Assembly (NCBI GenBank): GCA_022414725.1
Contig: CM039463.1
Span: 84,275,151-84,339,150, forward strand
From: Microglena sp. YARC
Taxonomy: Eukaryota; Chlorophyta; Chlorophyceae; Chlamydomonadales; Chlamydomonadaceae
Length of the DNA: 64,000 nucleotides
Reading direction: 5' to 3'
Part shown: positions 14,214 through 25,799 of the stretch, one piece after another
Numbering within the stretch: position 1 is the stretch's first letter
How the letters are laid out: every line of letters begins with the position of its first letter
The notes under the pieces: model-generated
Told to the model about the DNA's origin: nothing
Database searches by the model: none
Seen by the model: only the letters and a program-made list of their open reading frames with translations
Made by a program: the position numbers and the translations under genes

Positions 14214-14966
14214 GGTTGTTCAAAACGTTACGTTTCAAGTCTCAAGCGCAGATCGTAGATTTGGCTCATGAAACGTTGATTTTTGAAAACAATTATCTCA
14301 CTAAGGAGCAGGTCGCAGAACGTCTACTTTGAAGTACCCTTGGGCAACTCTGGATGGCAGTGACAAACTGACAACCACCTTTAGTGCTGCTATCCAGCTG
14401 AGTCAGCTGAGCTGGCTGGAACTAACATTCGGATGCAAACAGGGATAAATTAGTTCTACGAAGAACGCGTAGGATGTTGTTGCTACTAACCAAGACGGCG
14501 ATCAGTCATAGAGGCTGGTGTAATAAATTATAAATGTAACCCAGACCAAGTTTAAGATCATAGGAGAACTGGAAGTTGGCCCCCCGGGAAGTTGTGTCGT
14601 AGGCTTGTCCTGGGTCAACCCTGGCCTGCCTATGAAAATGTAATGTATGGAATACTTTACGGCATTTGATCTGTGCTACGAGGATCGTGAGCAATTGCCT
14701 TGGTTGATCAATGAATATATTGTTTTACATTTAATGTGTTGTTTTTAGTTGAACATGTTGCGCTTAAATCACCGAAGAAGGTGAGCAGTCTCAACATTAT
14801 GGAGCCCGGTTCGAGTTCAAGTTGTCCATGATTGTATGGAGCGACTGTATGAAAACGTGTTTGATACTGTAGGAAGATGGATGTTTTAGAGTTTTGATGG
14901 ATGTTTTAGCTGCTGACTAAGACCACTTTTTCTTTTGGGGGCTACGCATACTCTCATAGTAGCTTC
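14214..14966 (+). other. region downstream of the split gene
   Basis: The first 130 bp continue, in the frame of the upstream protein, as LAVGLFKTLRFKSQAQIVDL and further residues ending EQVAERLL then TGA (14340-14342). The composition is protein-like, so this may be a second small cistron, a read-through extension or an exon of the same gene. The rest has no recognised gene and ends at the target site of element B1. Confidence 0.3.
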
Positions 14967-15297
14967 TATCAGCTTGGATAACACTCCGGAGAGTGGACAA
15001 AGTGTGTGCAGAACGCCAATCTATAAATGCGGAGACGAGAGTAACGTTACAAGCACTGGAGACCCATAAAGGGGCACCAGTGGTGAAAGGGGGGGGTAGC
15101 AGACAGGAACCTAACAGGGTTCAGGCTGAACGGTGACGCAGCCAACAGGAAGCTGTCAACACTGAGTCACTCAAAGGATGACACAGTCTACGGGAAGCTG
15201 TCACTACGGGAAGCTGGCAGAGCCGATAGTTCTAAGGAAGTACATAAGTAGTCACCAAGTCATAAAGCGCGTGAGAGCACCGCAATTCATGCTGACA
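14967..15297 (-). repeat. 3' LTR of B1
   Basis: Matches 24641-24970 almost base for base, and the B2 LTRs less closely (those are 303 bp). Confidence 0.93.
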
Positions 15298-15611
15298 CTC
15301 CACCTATGACACAGGTGACATACAATACTACTTCTCCACCTATGGCACTGGTGACATAGAACTATATGTAACAATTTAAAAAAAAAAATCAAAGAACTCC
15401 GAATAATCGAGAGAACTTCAAATGAAACCCAAAGGGTTATAGGAAGGAATGAAACAAGGCAAAAACCAAAAATTTGCCAAGTTAGTAAGAGAGGAAAACC
15501 GAATATCAAAGATGGGTAACAACGGTATAGAAAACCCGATCCGGGAATAGGAACCTAATGCCAAACAATGATAACCAAAGAAACCGATGTAACAAAAAAA
15601 AAAATGTGACC

Positions 15612-17810
15612 CTAAGAAGAAGCGGTCATACCAAGCATACGGATAAACCGCCAGAACACAGCAGGATCAAGGGGCTTGGTGAAAGGGTCAGCACAGTTGT
15701 CCTTGGTGTTAACATAGGCAACATCCAGTGAACCATCCTCCACCAGCTCCTTGATATAGTGATGAATAACATCAATGTGCTTGCTGCGAGGGAGGAGCTG
15801 CCAGTCATTTGCCCAACTCAGAGACCCTTTGTTGTCACCCTGAATGGTAACCAAATCACAAGTCAGACCCAGATCCACCCTTAACTTCTTCAACCATTGC
15901 ACCTCCCTGGCAGCCTGGGACAGGGCCTGATACTCAGCCTCACTAGAGCTAATGGCTACAGTAGGCTGCCTCTTGCTCATCCAGTTCACTATGCACCCTC
16001 CAGCTAGCACAGCAAAGCCAGTCTGAGATCTCCTGTCAGACCCATCATCAGCAAAGGATGAATCACTAAAGACAGTCAAAGAGAACACAGGGCTGTGGGT
16101 GTAAGTGAGCCCCAGGTGGGAATGTGACCTCAAATACAAGAGCAAACGCTTGGCAGCCCCCCAGAGGGAGACGGTAGGGTGAGCAGAAAACCTGGACAGG
16201 TAGCTAACAGCAAAGGAAATATCAGGCCTGGTGCAAGTAGCCAGGTATAGCAAAGCACCAACAAGAGAGAGGTACTGGCTATTAGAGGGCAGGGGTACTC
16301 CAGGAGGGTCAGTGATAGTGGACTTGGCCATGGGGGCACCAAACCTGGGCGGGGCAGCATCAGTAAGACCAAACTGCTCCACCAGATCAACAATGTAGGT
16401 GTGCTGGGAGAGGTTGATCTGAACACACCTGCCGTCAGAGTCAAGTGTACAAGCCATGTCCAAGGATAGGAATTGAACCGGTACACCCATCTCTTTGACC
16501 TCCCAGCCAGCTTTCTCCATAGCCTTGATCAGCAAAACATACCTATCCAGCTCACTAAAAGCACAGATAAAATCATCCACATAGGTCAGGACATAGATCC
16601 ACCCACCTCTAGAATCCCTTCTAAAATACAGAGCAGGTTCTGCCTTGCACATAGTAAAACCATGTGCAACCAAAACTCGCTTGACATCCATACTCCAAGC
16701 TCTGGGTGCCTGTTTCAAACCATAAAGGGACTTGATCAGTTTGCACACCAGGGGAACACCGTTAGGACCAAGTACCTTAAATCCCTCAGGCTGGTAGCAG
16801 TACAGGTCCAGACCAGGTTCTAACTTAGCATTCAGAAATGCAGTCTTGATGTCCAGCTGCCGAACAAACATCTTCCTATGAGTGATGGCAGCCAGGAGCA
16901 TTCTCAGACCTGCTTTAGAAGAAACGGGGGCATATACATCATGAAAATCCATCCCAGGACGCTGCAGAAAACCACGGACCACAAAACGTGCCTTGAAGCG
17001 GATAGAACCATCAACCCCAAACTTCTTCACAAATAACCACCTGCCAGACAGGATCCTCTGTTTAGGAATCTGTGGAGTGAGTGTCCAAGTGCCATGGGCA
17101 TGTAGGGACGCCATCTCATCCTTCATAGCAAGGAGCCATTGATCCCTGTCAGGGTTGGAGGGAAGCATAGCAGCTTTGAAGGTTAGTTCAGAGGAAGAGG
17201 AAATATATGCTCCCACGTACAAGCAGTTTACTTGTACATGAGCAGCGGGGATATCAGCAGTATCAGCAGTAACCGGTAGTATAGCCCCCAGTGCAGAACT
17301 ACCGCCTGGTTGAACAGGGCCGGCCTTATTTGCCTCTATATCAACGAAGCCTGGGTCGACTGGAACACCCCAGCCATACGCAGTATCGGAACACGACCAG
17401 TGTTCCAGATCATCACTTGCACTATCGGCAACGGCTACATCGTCACATGGGCTTGACCCGAATGATCCACCAGGGATGGCAGGAGGCGAAGGGGTTATCA
17501 ACACCTGCGAGCTATCCGAGGTGGTCGGAGGTTGGCGACTATTAGTCAATGGACCTGATCCAGGTACCACTATGATCGAAGGCTGTCGTAATCCTAAAGC
17601 TTCACCGACGAAATGTGGCGCAGAGGAGGGCCTAGCGAAACCCTGAGATTCGGCTAAGATTTCATCTGAAAGAACTGCAGAATCTCGCCCGCCCAGTGCT
17701 TTCACACGCAATGCAGCACCATCAGCCCCTGACCTGGAACGCAAGGTCATCCCATGAGCAGGGCAGCGGTCGACAATTGGGGTTAGCAAAGGGTCTAAGG
17801 AATTAACCGC
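15612..17810 (-). CDS. B1 reverse transcriptase-RNase H
   Basis: 725-codon open frame with stop TAG. An acidic linker covers about residues 1-190. The RT (RVT_2 type) runs from about 215 to 460, with QLDIKTAFLN (D313), SLYGLKQAPRAW at 354-365 and YVDDF at 403-407. Copia RNase H follows: FSDSSFADD (D575), AISSSEAEYQALS (E617), GDNKGS (D652) and KHIDVIHHYIKE near 670. All key acidic residues are present. YVDDF replaces the commoner YVDDM. It makes cDNA from element RNA in the particle. The N-terminus was fused to integrase before element C landed at 17811, so the ATG at 17789 is internal rather than the native start. Confidence 0.93.
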   Translation of the reverse strand, partial: AVNSLDPLLTPIVDRCPAHGMTLRSRSGADGAALRVKALGGRDSAVLSDEILAESQGFARPSSAPHFVGEALGLRQPSIIVVPGSGPLTNSRQPPTTSDSSQVLITPSPPAIPGGSFGSSPCDDVAVADSASDDLEHWSCSDTAYGWGVPVDPGFVDIEANKAGPVQPGGSSALGAILPVTADTADIPAAHVQVNCLYVGAYISSSSELTFKAAMLPSNPDRDQWLLAMKDEMASLHAHGTWTLTPQIPKQRILSGRWLFVKKFGVDGSIRFKARFVVRGFLQRPGMDFHDVYAPVSSKAGLRMLLAAITHRKMFVRQLDIKTAFLNAKLEPGLDLYCYQPEGFKVLGPNGVPLVCKLIKSLYGLKQAPRAWSMDVKRVLVAHGFTMCKAEPALYFRRDSRGGWIYVLTYVDDFICAFSELDRYVLLIKAMEKAGWEVKEMGVPVQFLSLDMACTLDSDGRCVQINLSQHTYIVDLVEQFGLTDAAPPRFGAPMAKSTITDPPGVPLPSNSQYLSLVGALLYLATCTRPDISFAVSYLSRFSAHPTVSLWGAAKRLLLYLRSHSHLGLTYTHSPVFSLTVFSDSSFADDGSDRRSQTGFAVLAGGCIVNWMSKRQPTVAISSSEAEYQALSQAAREVQWLKKLRVDLGLTCDLVTIQGDNKGSLSWANDWQLLPRSKHIDVIHHYIKELVEDGSLDVAYVNTKDNCADPFTKPLDPAVFWRFIRMLGMTASS

Positions 17811-18007
17811 TGTCAGCTTTAGCTGTTCATTGGTTCTACCTGGCCTATTGGCTACGCAACCTATCGCGTCTGTCCTTTCCCGTAACCTAAGGGTTTTGGG
17901 GTTTGCCGTCAGGACTCCTCTCTCAAGAGGCGTCCCTCGGCTCTTTTAACTGTCCAGTTGTCTAAACACTTCGTTCCTGGTCTCCTCACGTCCCCTGAAC
18001 TCTGTCA
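17811..18007 (+). repeat. 5' LTR of element C
   Basis: 197 bp from TGTCAGCTTTAG to CTCTGTCA. The end is set by the following GGTTATAGG, the same start of primer-binding site as in elements A and B. No second copy is present in the window. Confidence 0.65.
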
Positions 18008-18073
18008 GGTTATAGGTCTCATCAGTTGCGCTAAAGCGTACGCCCACTGCGGACGTTGAAGGAGCTCGGCATC

Positions 18074-19636
18074 ATGTCGTCAGTCAACCTGTCGATGATT
18101 AAGGACCTCGCCAAACTCGACTACGAGAATTACGAGGAGTGGCTGTTCAATGTCATTCCTGCGTTACGTTTGGCGAACCTTGGCAACCATGTTGTCCCGA
18201 GCGCTGTGCCCTGCAGTTGCACAGTGGCTACAACGTCGTGTTACGGCTGGATCGACCTCCCGACAACAAGCGGGAGCGCCTTCAACCATGCGGTCAATGT
18301 GGACACGCGCTGGCGGGGTAAACCCTGGCCGGCCATTTCATCGCTCTATTTCTCCGCCCAGGGGCTCTGCCCACGCTGGAGGAGCCGGACCTTCGGCATC
18401 GTCTGTGACCGCTGGAGTCCTCGCTGCCGGTGGCTCTGTTTCAATGAGGACCTTCGGCCCTACAGGAAGCTCCGGCAGGCCCTACTCCTGCCGATCTGGA
18501 GGAGCGAGCTAGGAACGAGCCTCTCCCTGAGGACTCGTCTGAGGTCTCTTCTGTGACAGGCATTGCTGGTGAAGAAGGTGGAGGTGAACCGGGGGATTGA
18601 TGCTGAGAATGCCGCCAGGCGTTCTTGGGTCAATCCCCTCGCGGGTAAGACGTCCGCGAGTGCAGTGCTCAAGTGGGATTTGAGGGGTGACCCTGATTTG
18701 ATTCCGTTGACGGAGGAAGAGATGGATAGGAATGTAGAGGCGTACCGAGTTGAACTGAATCAGCAGATGTCAAAATTGCAGCGCCTCAAGCAGGCTTCTA
18801 GGACGCCCCTGCCTCCTGTTGACTTTCATTTTCCTGATCGTGTTTCTGATGCTGAGGCCATCAGGGCTCTAGATGGGGCTGAGGCCAGGCTTAGGTTACA
18901 TGATGGCTCTGATGTGTGGGTTAGCAATGAGGAAAAGGCTTTTTCCTACATGTTACTCACAATGAGCAAGAGTTACAGGAGGTCTTTAGGCACTATGGTT
19001 CTTGTCAGGAGATCTATGATGAGGTGGAGTCGTGGGCAGTGCAACATGCTCGTAGATTGGGACCGAAACTGGTAGCTGATTTGAGGCGGTTCAGATGACC
19101 TACTCTGAATCCCCTACAACCTATTTCAATAGGGTGAAAAAGTTGGCACTCATGCTACTCAAATCGGGTACAACAGTTTTTTCCGAATTTCAATGTATTG
19201 AGATCGCGATCGCTGGTGCATCTCATCCTCGATTTTCTGGTTTGCTGACCATGTTCAGTGGTCCTGATTGTTGAGAATCAGATCACGTTTGCTGAAGTGC
19301 AATATCGTTATGAGTCCATAGACACAGCAAAACCAGAGGCTGCTGTCTAATCACCCTCACTACCCACCATGGGTCAAATCAACCCCCACTCACCTACCCT
19401 CCCCTTTGCCAGCAATGCTGCTGCAGGATTACCTCAGGGCAGTGGAGTGCCGCAGTGCATCTACTGCCCTCGCCCTGGACACGCTTCGGAAACTTGCTGG
19501 ACGCAGTTCCCGAAGCTTCGCCCTCGTGGTGCTGCTCGTGGAGGTCGTGGCGGTCAGAAGAAGCCACCACCACGAGGTGGAGAGAGCTGCACCAGTCAGC
19601 CGTGCTGAATATACCGCATTGATGGCTCAGATGGCT
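18074..19636 (+). pseudogene. element C gag, frameshifted
   Basis: ATG at 18074 gives MSSVNLSMIKDLAKLDYENY..WLFNVIPALR, a copia gag start. The protein continues in other frames (18563-19075 and beyond) and reaches a CX2CX4HX4C knuckle, CIYCPRPGHASETC, in the piece opening at 19369, followed by an Arg/Gly-rich basic tail. At least three frameshifts are needed to read through, so it is inactive. Confidence 0.75.
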
Positions 19637-19640
19637 CTAC

Positions 19641-20947
19641 TTGCAAAGAAGTGAGATGCAAAACCCCCCTTACCCGTTCTCATTAGTGTTGAAACAGCCT
19701 GGGCGCCTGCTCAGGCTGATGATTGGTGTCGAAGCTACCTGGTACTTAGACAGTAGGGCTAGTCGGAGTTTGACTGGGGACGTCACCCTCTTTAAATCCA
19801 TCAGATATCAGGCAAATGCCCCTCTGTTAGATTTGGAGATGGTGTTGTTCAGCAGGCAGTTGGTATTGGAACCATTGAACTATGTAATGAGTGGCTTGAG
19901 GCCCCCATTACCATAGACAATGTGCTCTACATACCTAATTGTCCTGTTAACCTTCTCAGTGTAAATGCTACGGCTAGGTCCCAGGGTTGTATCATTAGTT
20001 TTGATGCAGATCGTTGTATTGCCACCAGAGGGTCTAGAACTCTTTGGACTGTTCCAGCCACGACGTCTGGTGTTTACCACTTCGAATCGGTACACTGCCC
20101 TATCCGTGATTCTCATCCGTGGGCGTCGCGAGTTCGACCCTCACCTGCGGCGTTTTCTGCTGAAACTGCTACTCCTGGTCAAGGCGATCCTACAGTTACT
20201 TGTCGAGATAGTGCTAAACTATGGCACCGCAGATTTGGCCATCCTGGTCAACCTGCTATGCACATGTTGTCGCACTCCGGCACTGTTACTGGCGGACCCA
20301 ACTTTACCAGGGCTGCACTTCAAAAGTTCTCACATGACCCTTGTGATGCATGTGTCTGGGTAAGGCCATACGCAAACCATACCCAAATCGTACTAGGAAT
20401 ACTCACGCGCGCTCGAATTGATACATATTGATATCATGGCCGTTCAGTGCTGGGTTGAGAGGGGGAACTTTATCTTCTTGTCATAGTTGATGATTTTTTC
20501 TGGGTGGAGTGCGGTTATTCCGATTAGACTGAAATCGGATGCTGCATGGCAGATCCAATTTACGATTAAGAAGTGGAGTGCGGAACTTTTAGGGTAGCAT
20601 TTCGAAACGCTTAGGGGGGACCAAGCAAAAGAGTTTTTGGTCAAATGGTTTGTTGACTGGCTTCATGAGGTAAATGCGACGTACGAACATAGTAGCGTGT
20701 ATTGCCCACCAGCAAAACGGGGGTTGCTGAGAGGTTCAATGGGGTAGTTGCTGCTATGGCTCGTACGATGCTGATAGAATCAGGGATGAGCAAGGGTTTC
20801 TGGCCCTATGCCTTCTTGACTGCTTCGTACCTTCGAAATCGGTTACCCACAAAGACGAAAGATGGAAAGACTCCGTATGAGCTTTTCTATCAGCGCGTCC
20901 CCGAGGTGTCCCACCTCCGCGTCTTTGGGTGTATAGCTATCGCTGAC
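19641..20947 (+). pseudogene. element C protease and integrase remnants
   Basis: Protease WYLDSRASRSLTGD (about 19739-19780) has the active-site DSGA changed to DSRA. Then come LYIPNCPVNLLSVNA, the GAG-pre-integrase block LWHRRFGHPG..CDAC (about 20218-20350), and a C-terminal integrase block VAERFNGVVAAMARTML..FWPYAFLTASYLRNRLP (20717-20850), ending at HLRVFGCIA. The first two catalytic Asp blocks are scrambled by frameshifts between 20431 and 20702. Confidence 0.78.
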
Positions 20948-20953
20948 AACCGC

Positions 20954-22438
20954 AGGCTCAGGCATGTGTCCGTTGATAGCGGCAGGGATGCTAGAGACAT
21001 ACGGAGACCCGTCATAGGGAGATAGCCCAGGTATACAGTTATGATCAAACTGCTCATAGAAGAGTACATCACGACTCTCTACTACCTGGCGCAACTTAGG
21101 AACCCAAACAAAATAACCCTTACTCACCAGAGAATACCCAACTAGTCTACCAGATAACGCCCTTTCATCCAGCTTGTTGCGCTTTTTCCCATTGACTAAC
21201 GTAACGTAACAAGGGCAACCAAACACGCGCAACAACGACACATCAGGCATAACCCCAAAGAAAAGCTCATGAGGAGTCTTATCTCCCTGATTGGGCAAGC
21301 GATTACGAAGGTAACAAGCAGCTAGGAAGGCATAGGGCCAGAAAGACTTAGTTAGCTTAGACTCCAGGTGGATGCTCCTAGCTATAGACTGTAAGACCCC
21401 ATTGTACCTCTCCACAGTTGCATTCTGCTGTGCAGTGTATGCCAAAGATAACTCATGCACTGCCCCAACCGATATCAGCCAATCCTCAAACCACTTTACT
21501 ATAAACTCCTTAGCCCTGTCAGATCTCAGACACTTAAAGGCAAACCCTTGCAGCTGATTCATCCATCTGAGGATGATAGTTTGAACTGCTAAGGGAGCTT
21601 CATCTCTGGACCTCAAGCACAACACCTCAGCATAGCCAGAGTGTTGGTCTGTGAGGCACAGAATATAAAACTCCCCACGAAGACCCCTAATATGAACTGG
21701 CCCCATTATGTCCAAGTGAAGGCGTTGGAGAGGTGCATTGATCACAGTGGTGCTTGCTTTAGGAAAAGGGAGACGTTTGCCCTTAGCCTTCTGACAAGCA
21801 TCACAAGGGATCTTAGCCAGCCTTTTGACTTGTTTGAGTGAGAGGGTTAAGTTCTTAACCATACCCTTCTTGACAAGTCTGTGCATGGCATCATAGCCGG
21901 GGTGACCCAACCGCCTATGCCACAGCCATTCAGGAGTGGTAGGGATAACAACTCCACCATCCTCATCAACATCAAGTGCAAAAACTGGGTAATTGTCAGC
22001 TCCAAACAAACAGCCATCAGTGGTGTAACAAGGCCTACATGCAAACTTGTAAACACCATCACTGGAGGCAGGGAAGGACCAGAGAACAGAAGAGTCCCTA
22101 GTGGCAGTACAACTAAGACTATCAAAAGAAACCTTGCAGTGGAGAGAATGAGCCACAGCATTTACTGACAGGAGGTTCACCGGACAGTGAGGAATGTAGA
22201 GAACATCAGTTAGAATGATTGGTGTTGGTAACCAATCACTACATAACTCAATGGATCCCATACCCTCTGCCCGTTGAACCACCCCATCATCAAATCGAAC
22301 TGATGGCAGATTCAAAGGAACATGAAACACAGTGAACAAAGACTTATCACCTGTGATGGACATACCAGCTCCAGAATCCACATGCCAGACACCCTCAGAC
22401 AGGCTTGGGCTACATACAAGAGAGAACTTTGAGGTGCA
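20954..22438 (-). CDS. B1 protease-integrase half of pol
   Basis: Minus frame with VDSGAGMSITGD (protease active site, read from about 22390). A GAG-pre-integrase zinc site LWHRRLGHPG..IPCDAC follows (H155, H160, C193, C196, counting from the Met at 22381). The integrase core has D224 (LHLDIMGP), D288 (LRSDRAKEF) and E324 (ATVERYNG), i.e. a complete DDE triad, then FWPYAFLAACYLRNRLP and LRVFGCPCYVTL. It cuts the target DNA and joins the LTR ends to it. The frame ends artificially where element C begins (near residue 476); the RT half resumes at 17810. Confidence 0.9.
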
Positions 22439-22455
22439 GGAGAATAGGACAGGGC

Positions 22456-24603
22456 TTACCTCCTACTTCTGCATAGCAAACCCATCAATTTGAGCCTGCA
22501 AGGAGGACAATTGCCTTGGAGTAAGGTGACCTGGAAGGGCCAGGTTGACAGGCAACGGTCCAGGACGCGTTGCACCATCACCGCCCCTTCGCAGGGCCGG
22601 GTACTTCGTCCAGCAACGATCCTCTGTGTGACCATCCTTGTGGGGGCATGGTCCCCAGGTGCATTCCAGGCGCCTCTTGTTAGACCCAGAACCACCACCA
22701 GTTTTCTGCCGCCGCTGAAATGCAGCATTAGCAGGAAACTGGGGAGTGTTTCGGGACCAACCAGGGTGCCTGGAATCAGACTGAGGGAGCGCTATGTTTA
22801 GAATATCTAGCTGCCTATATTCCTCTAGACAGGACCAGTACTCAACAGGATGTTGGTTGTAAAGCAAGATCCCATACTTAATCCGCAGCGTTTCGAAACG
22901 GGGCAGACTCGCACCTTGAACTATGATGCCCATGGCGTGATGCTGAGTCTGCGGAAACCCTGCACTGCGTAGGTCAGTGCACATACCCCGAACCCGACGA
23001 AAGAAAGCGTCAACATGCTCATGAGTGCCCATGACCGAAGCATGATACTCCTTCAGCAAGAGAGGGACACGAGGGGCAAGGGCATCAGACTGCTGCCTCC
23101 GGATATGCAAAAAGATATCCCGAGGTGAAGCAAAGTCCTTATACACCTTGACTAGGGCATCCGTCATGTTGGCAAGCATCATGGATAAGATCATGAACTC
23201 TTGGCGGGGCAGGGGAAGCGCACTGAAACCCAACATCGCAGGATCGACACCAGACTCACCATGAGAGGCCGACACTCATGAGCTAAAGATGCACGAATCG
23301 CTAGAAAGTACTCAGCAGCAATACCAGCGTCATAGGCGCGCTGGTCATCTAAGTTCCTGATAAGATCTAGGGAACGCGCAACCCCCATAATGAGCTCGAA
23401 GTCAGGACGAACAGGACAGAAAGGCAAGGGAACCTTCACAACTGATAACCTCGCAGGTCATTGTTCCTACGACCAATCCCTCCAAAGGTCACACCATTAG
23501 CAGGAGGGTAGTTAATCCCTTGCATGACCGGTCCTAGAAAAGCCCGACACTCTAGACCCAGCTCAGAGTAAGCCATCACACGCCTAGGCCTAGGGCGACC
23601 CTTGCTATCAACCATAGCCTGAGTGGCTTTCATATCCAGCCTACCGTACAGAATGCGGTCCAAGGAGTCCCCAGCATGTTGAGCTTGGCGGATAAGACGG
23701 CAGTCCTGCAGGGATAGACGCAGAGGAAGTCCGCCATCGAGCAGATGCTCCCAGGACTCGCATGACAGCAAAGGAGGTACAGAAGGCAGAGGGCCAGGAG
23801 CAGGTGGCAGCTCCACCGGCGGAGGCGGGGGTGGAGGGGGCTCCTGCGAAGGGCCAGCAAAGGATGCGCGGCCAGCAGTAGCAGCAGCCTCTCGTGCACG
23901 AGTGTTGTAGCCAGACAGACCTCGGTCCGGAGGCAAGGTGAAAGACGCCGACTTCTGCATCAAAGACGGCCTGGACACCTCCGGGTGTACAGGTGGAAGG
24001 GGCGCAAGCATAGGTGCAGAAACTGGCTCAGGCTTAAACTCCGGGAAGGCGCAAGAGCAGGTGTTGACAGAGGCTCATAAACTGGAGAGACGGTAGACTG
24101 GAACACACGAGTAGCAGTGGAAGGAGTACCTCCACCGAAGTCACCACTCATAGCACTCTGCAGATCCTCTTCATCATCATCATCATCATAGCCATCATCC
24201 TGGCGATGACGAGCAAGATCTTCATAGTCGTAGTCAAAACGGGCATCAGGAGGTGGAGGCTCCCTTCCATACTGTATGATCTGAGTGGAAGCACAGCAGA
24301 GACGCATCAGAACGTCCTCAACCTGAGGAGAGAGGCGTTGGACAGTAGCAGAAGGAGCGCAAAGGTGGAGGATTGATTGGGGGGGGTTACTTCCACGATG
24401 GCGGAAGGACTCTCATGACCACTAGCAGAGGCAGCTGGTGCACAAACGTCTAGCCAATCATCAAGAGGACCCGTGTCCTCCTTTGGAAGGACACGGTCGC
24501 AGCCATTGCTTATAATGACGCTGCGCATCCCGCGCGTCCAGGATTCACCATTCTTGTCATCGAGTTTCTCAAAATTCGCGGAAGGCCCTCGCGGAAGTTG
24601 CAT
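22456..24603 (-). pseudogene. B1 gag, several frames
   Basis: Starts MQLPRGPSANFEKLDDKNGE at 24603. It is carried on by pieces at 24307-23960, 24011-23436, 23439-23191 and 23275-22456, each in a different frame. A Pro-rich stretch (EPPPPPPPPVELPPAPG) is central. The end has a Cys/His knuckle-like CPHKDGHTEDRCW. The Met start is 38 bases inside the 5' LTR edge. At least four frameshifts make it nonfunctional, though the frames are otherwise long, so the breaks may be recent or partly sequencing errors. Confidence 0.8.
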
Positions 24604-24640
24604 CGCAAAGCAGTGGTAGTAAATGAGGGGCCTTATAACC

Positions 24641-24970
24641 TATCAGCTTGGATAACACTCCGGAGAGTGGACAAAGTGTGTGCAGAACGCCAATCTATAA
24701 ATGCGGAGACGAGAGTAACGTTACAAGCACTGGAGACCCATAAAGGGGCACCAGTGGTGAAAGGGGGGGTAGCAGACAGGAACCTAACAGGGTTCAGGCT
24801 GAACGGTGACGCAGCCAACAGGAAGCTGTCAACACTGAGTCACTCAAAGGATGACACAGTCTACGGGAAGCTGTCACTACGGGAAGCTGGCAGAGCCGAT
24901 AGTTCTAAGGAAGTACATAAGTAGTCACCAAGTCATAAAGCGCGTGAGAGCACCGCAATTCATGCTGACA
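24641..24970 (-). repeat. 5' LTR of B1
   Basis: 330 bp, starts TGTCAGCATGAATTGC and ends CCAAGCTGATA in element orientation; GGTTATAAGGCCCC follows. Confidence 0.93.
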
Positions 24971-24975
24971 GCTTC

Positions 24976-25500
24976 CAGCTAGCTCCATTAGCCAGCCACC
25001 GCGCTCGCTGGAGCCAAACCGAGTTCGTTTTTTTGCTTTACAGCTACGAGCACCAGCTTCCAGGCAGCTCCCCTGTCTGGCTATTCAGTCAGGACATTAG
25101 TCATAAGCAACCTAATGCAACTGGAAGATGAGACGATCAGCTTGCCAGAACGAATGAAGTTTGTGGGCTTAGCCTAGTGGACATCTCAGGGATCTTCCTA
25201 TCTAGAAGATCCTGCTAGCATCCGAAAAGAAAAGCACGGACGAAGTTCAAGCTCCCAAAGTCCCAATAACAGCTAGAGACACGATGAAGAGTTGTACATC
25301 CAAGCTTTCGAGCGTGTCACTGCTACATGTCCAACACATAGTTTTTCAAAAGAGCATGACGCATCCTACTGCGTTGGTATAATTCACCAATTACTTGGCT
25401 AGTTTACTCAGAACCCCAGGATTCAAACCACATTGAATTATAGATATCCGGTACTTGGGTTAACCTATAAACCATAGAAAGTCGTGTGTGGTTCTATGAC
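24976..25500. other. spacer between B1 and the inverted-repeat structure
   Basis: No gene, RNA or tandem repeat was recognised. GCTTCCAGCTAGCTCC near the start and GCTTCCAGGCAGCTCC at about 25058 are a short diverged repeat. Confidence 0.4.
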
Positions 25501-25767
25501 GAGCAAGCACCCACTAATATACGGGGTAGTAACCCCCCACCAGCAACCAACAACTAATTTAGTGGGTAGTGACCCTCCACGAGCAACCACCCACTAATTT
25601 AGGGGGTAGTTACCCCCCACCAACAACCACCCAATAATTTAGGGGGTAGTCACCCCCCACCCACCAACAACCAACAACTAATTTAGTGGGTAGTTACCCC
25701 CCACCAGCAAGCACCTACTAATTTAGGAGGTAGTGACCCCCCACCAGCAAGGACCCCCTAATTTAGG
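25501..25767 (-). repeat. about 40-bp minisatellite, left arm
   Basis: Six to seven units of CTAATTTAGNGGGTAGTNACC followed by CCCCACCAGCAASCACC, the reverse complement of the units at 32132-32755. Each unit contains a small GGGGGTAGTTACCCCC hairpin. Confidence 0.92.
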
Positions 25768-25799
25768 GAAGTAGAGCCCCTCGCGAGGGGCTCTACTTC
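25768..25799. repeat. 32-bp perfect palindrome, left arm
   Basis: GAAGTAGAGCCCCTCG is followed immediately by its reverse complement. It separates the minisatellite from the non-repetitive arm. An identical palindrome is at 32100-32131. Confidence 0.95.

Larger units (their letters stand above)
17811..20948 (+). mobile_element. LTR retrotransposon C (copia-type, lacks its 3' half)
   Basis: Flanked by ACCGC at 17806-17810 and 20949-20953, with termini TGTCAGC...GCTGACA. The 5' LTR is at 17811-18007, followed by GGTTATAGGTCTCATC. Degraded gag, CCHC knuckle, protease, GAG-pre-integrase and integrase pieces follow in order. The element stops inside the integrase frame at VFGCIAIAD, with no RT, RNase H or 3' LTR. 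Its ends still look like a normal integration (5-bp duplication, TG...CA). It is inserted in B1 between integrase and RT. Confidence 0.8.
14967..24970 (-). mobile_element. LTR retrotransposon B1 (Ty1/copia), interrupted by element C
   Basis: LTRs at 24641-24970 (5', 330 bp) and 14967-15297 (3', 331 bp); target duplication GCTTC at 14962-14966 and 24971-24975. GGTTATAAGGCCCC follows the 5' LTR and an AGGTGGAG purine tract precedes the 3' LTR. Order in the element: gag, protease, integrase, reverse transcriptase, RNase H, as in copia. Gag has several frameshifts; the integrase half is open and the RT-RNase H half is one long open frame. The copy is divided by element C (17811-20948) just upstream of the RT. 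LTR termini are TGTCAGC...GCTGATA, i.e. TG...TA. Confidence 0.93.

Noticed and set aside
19880..20644. Minus-strand frames inside element C
   Set aside because: They are antisense to recognisable GAG-pre-integrase and integrase remnants.
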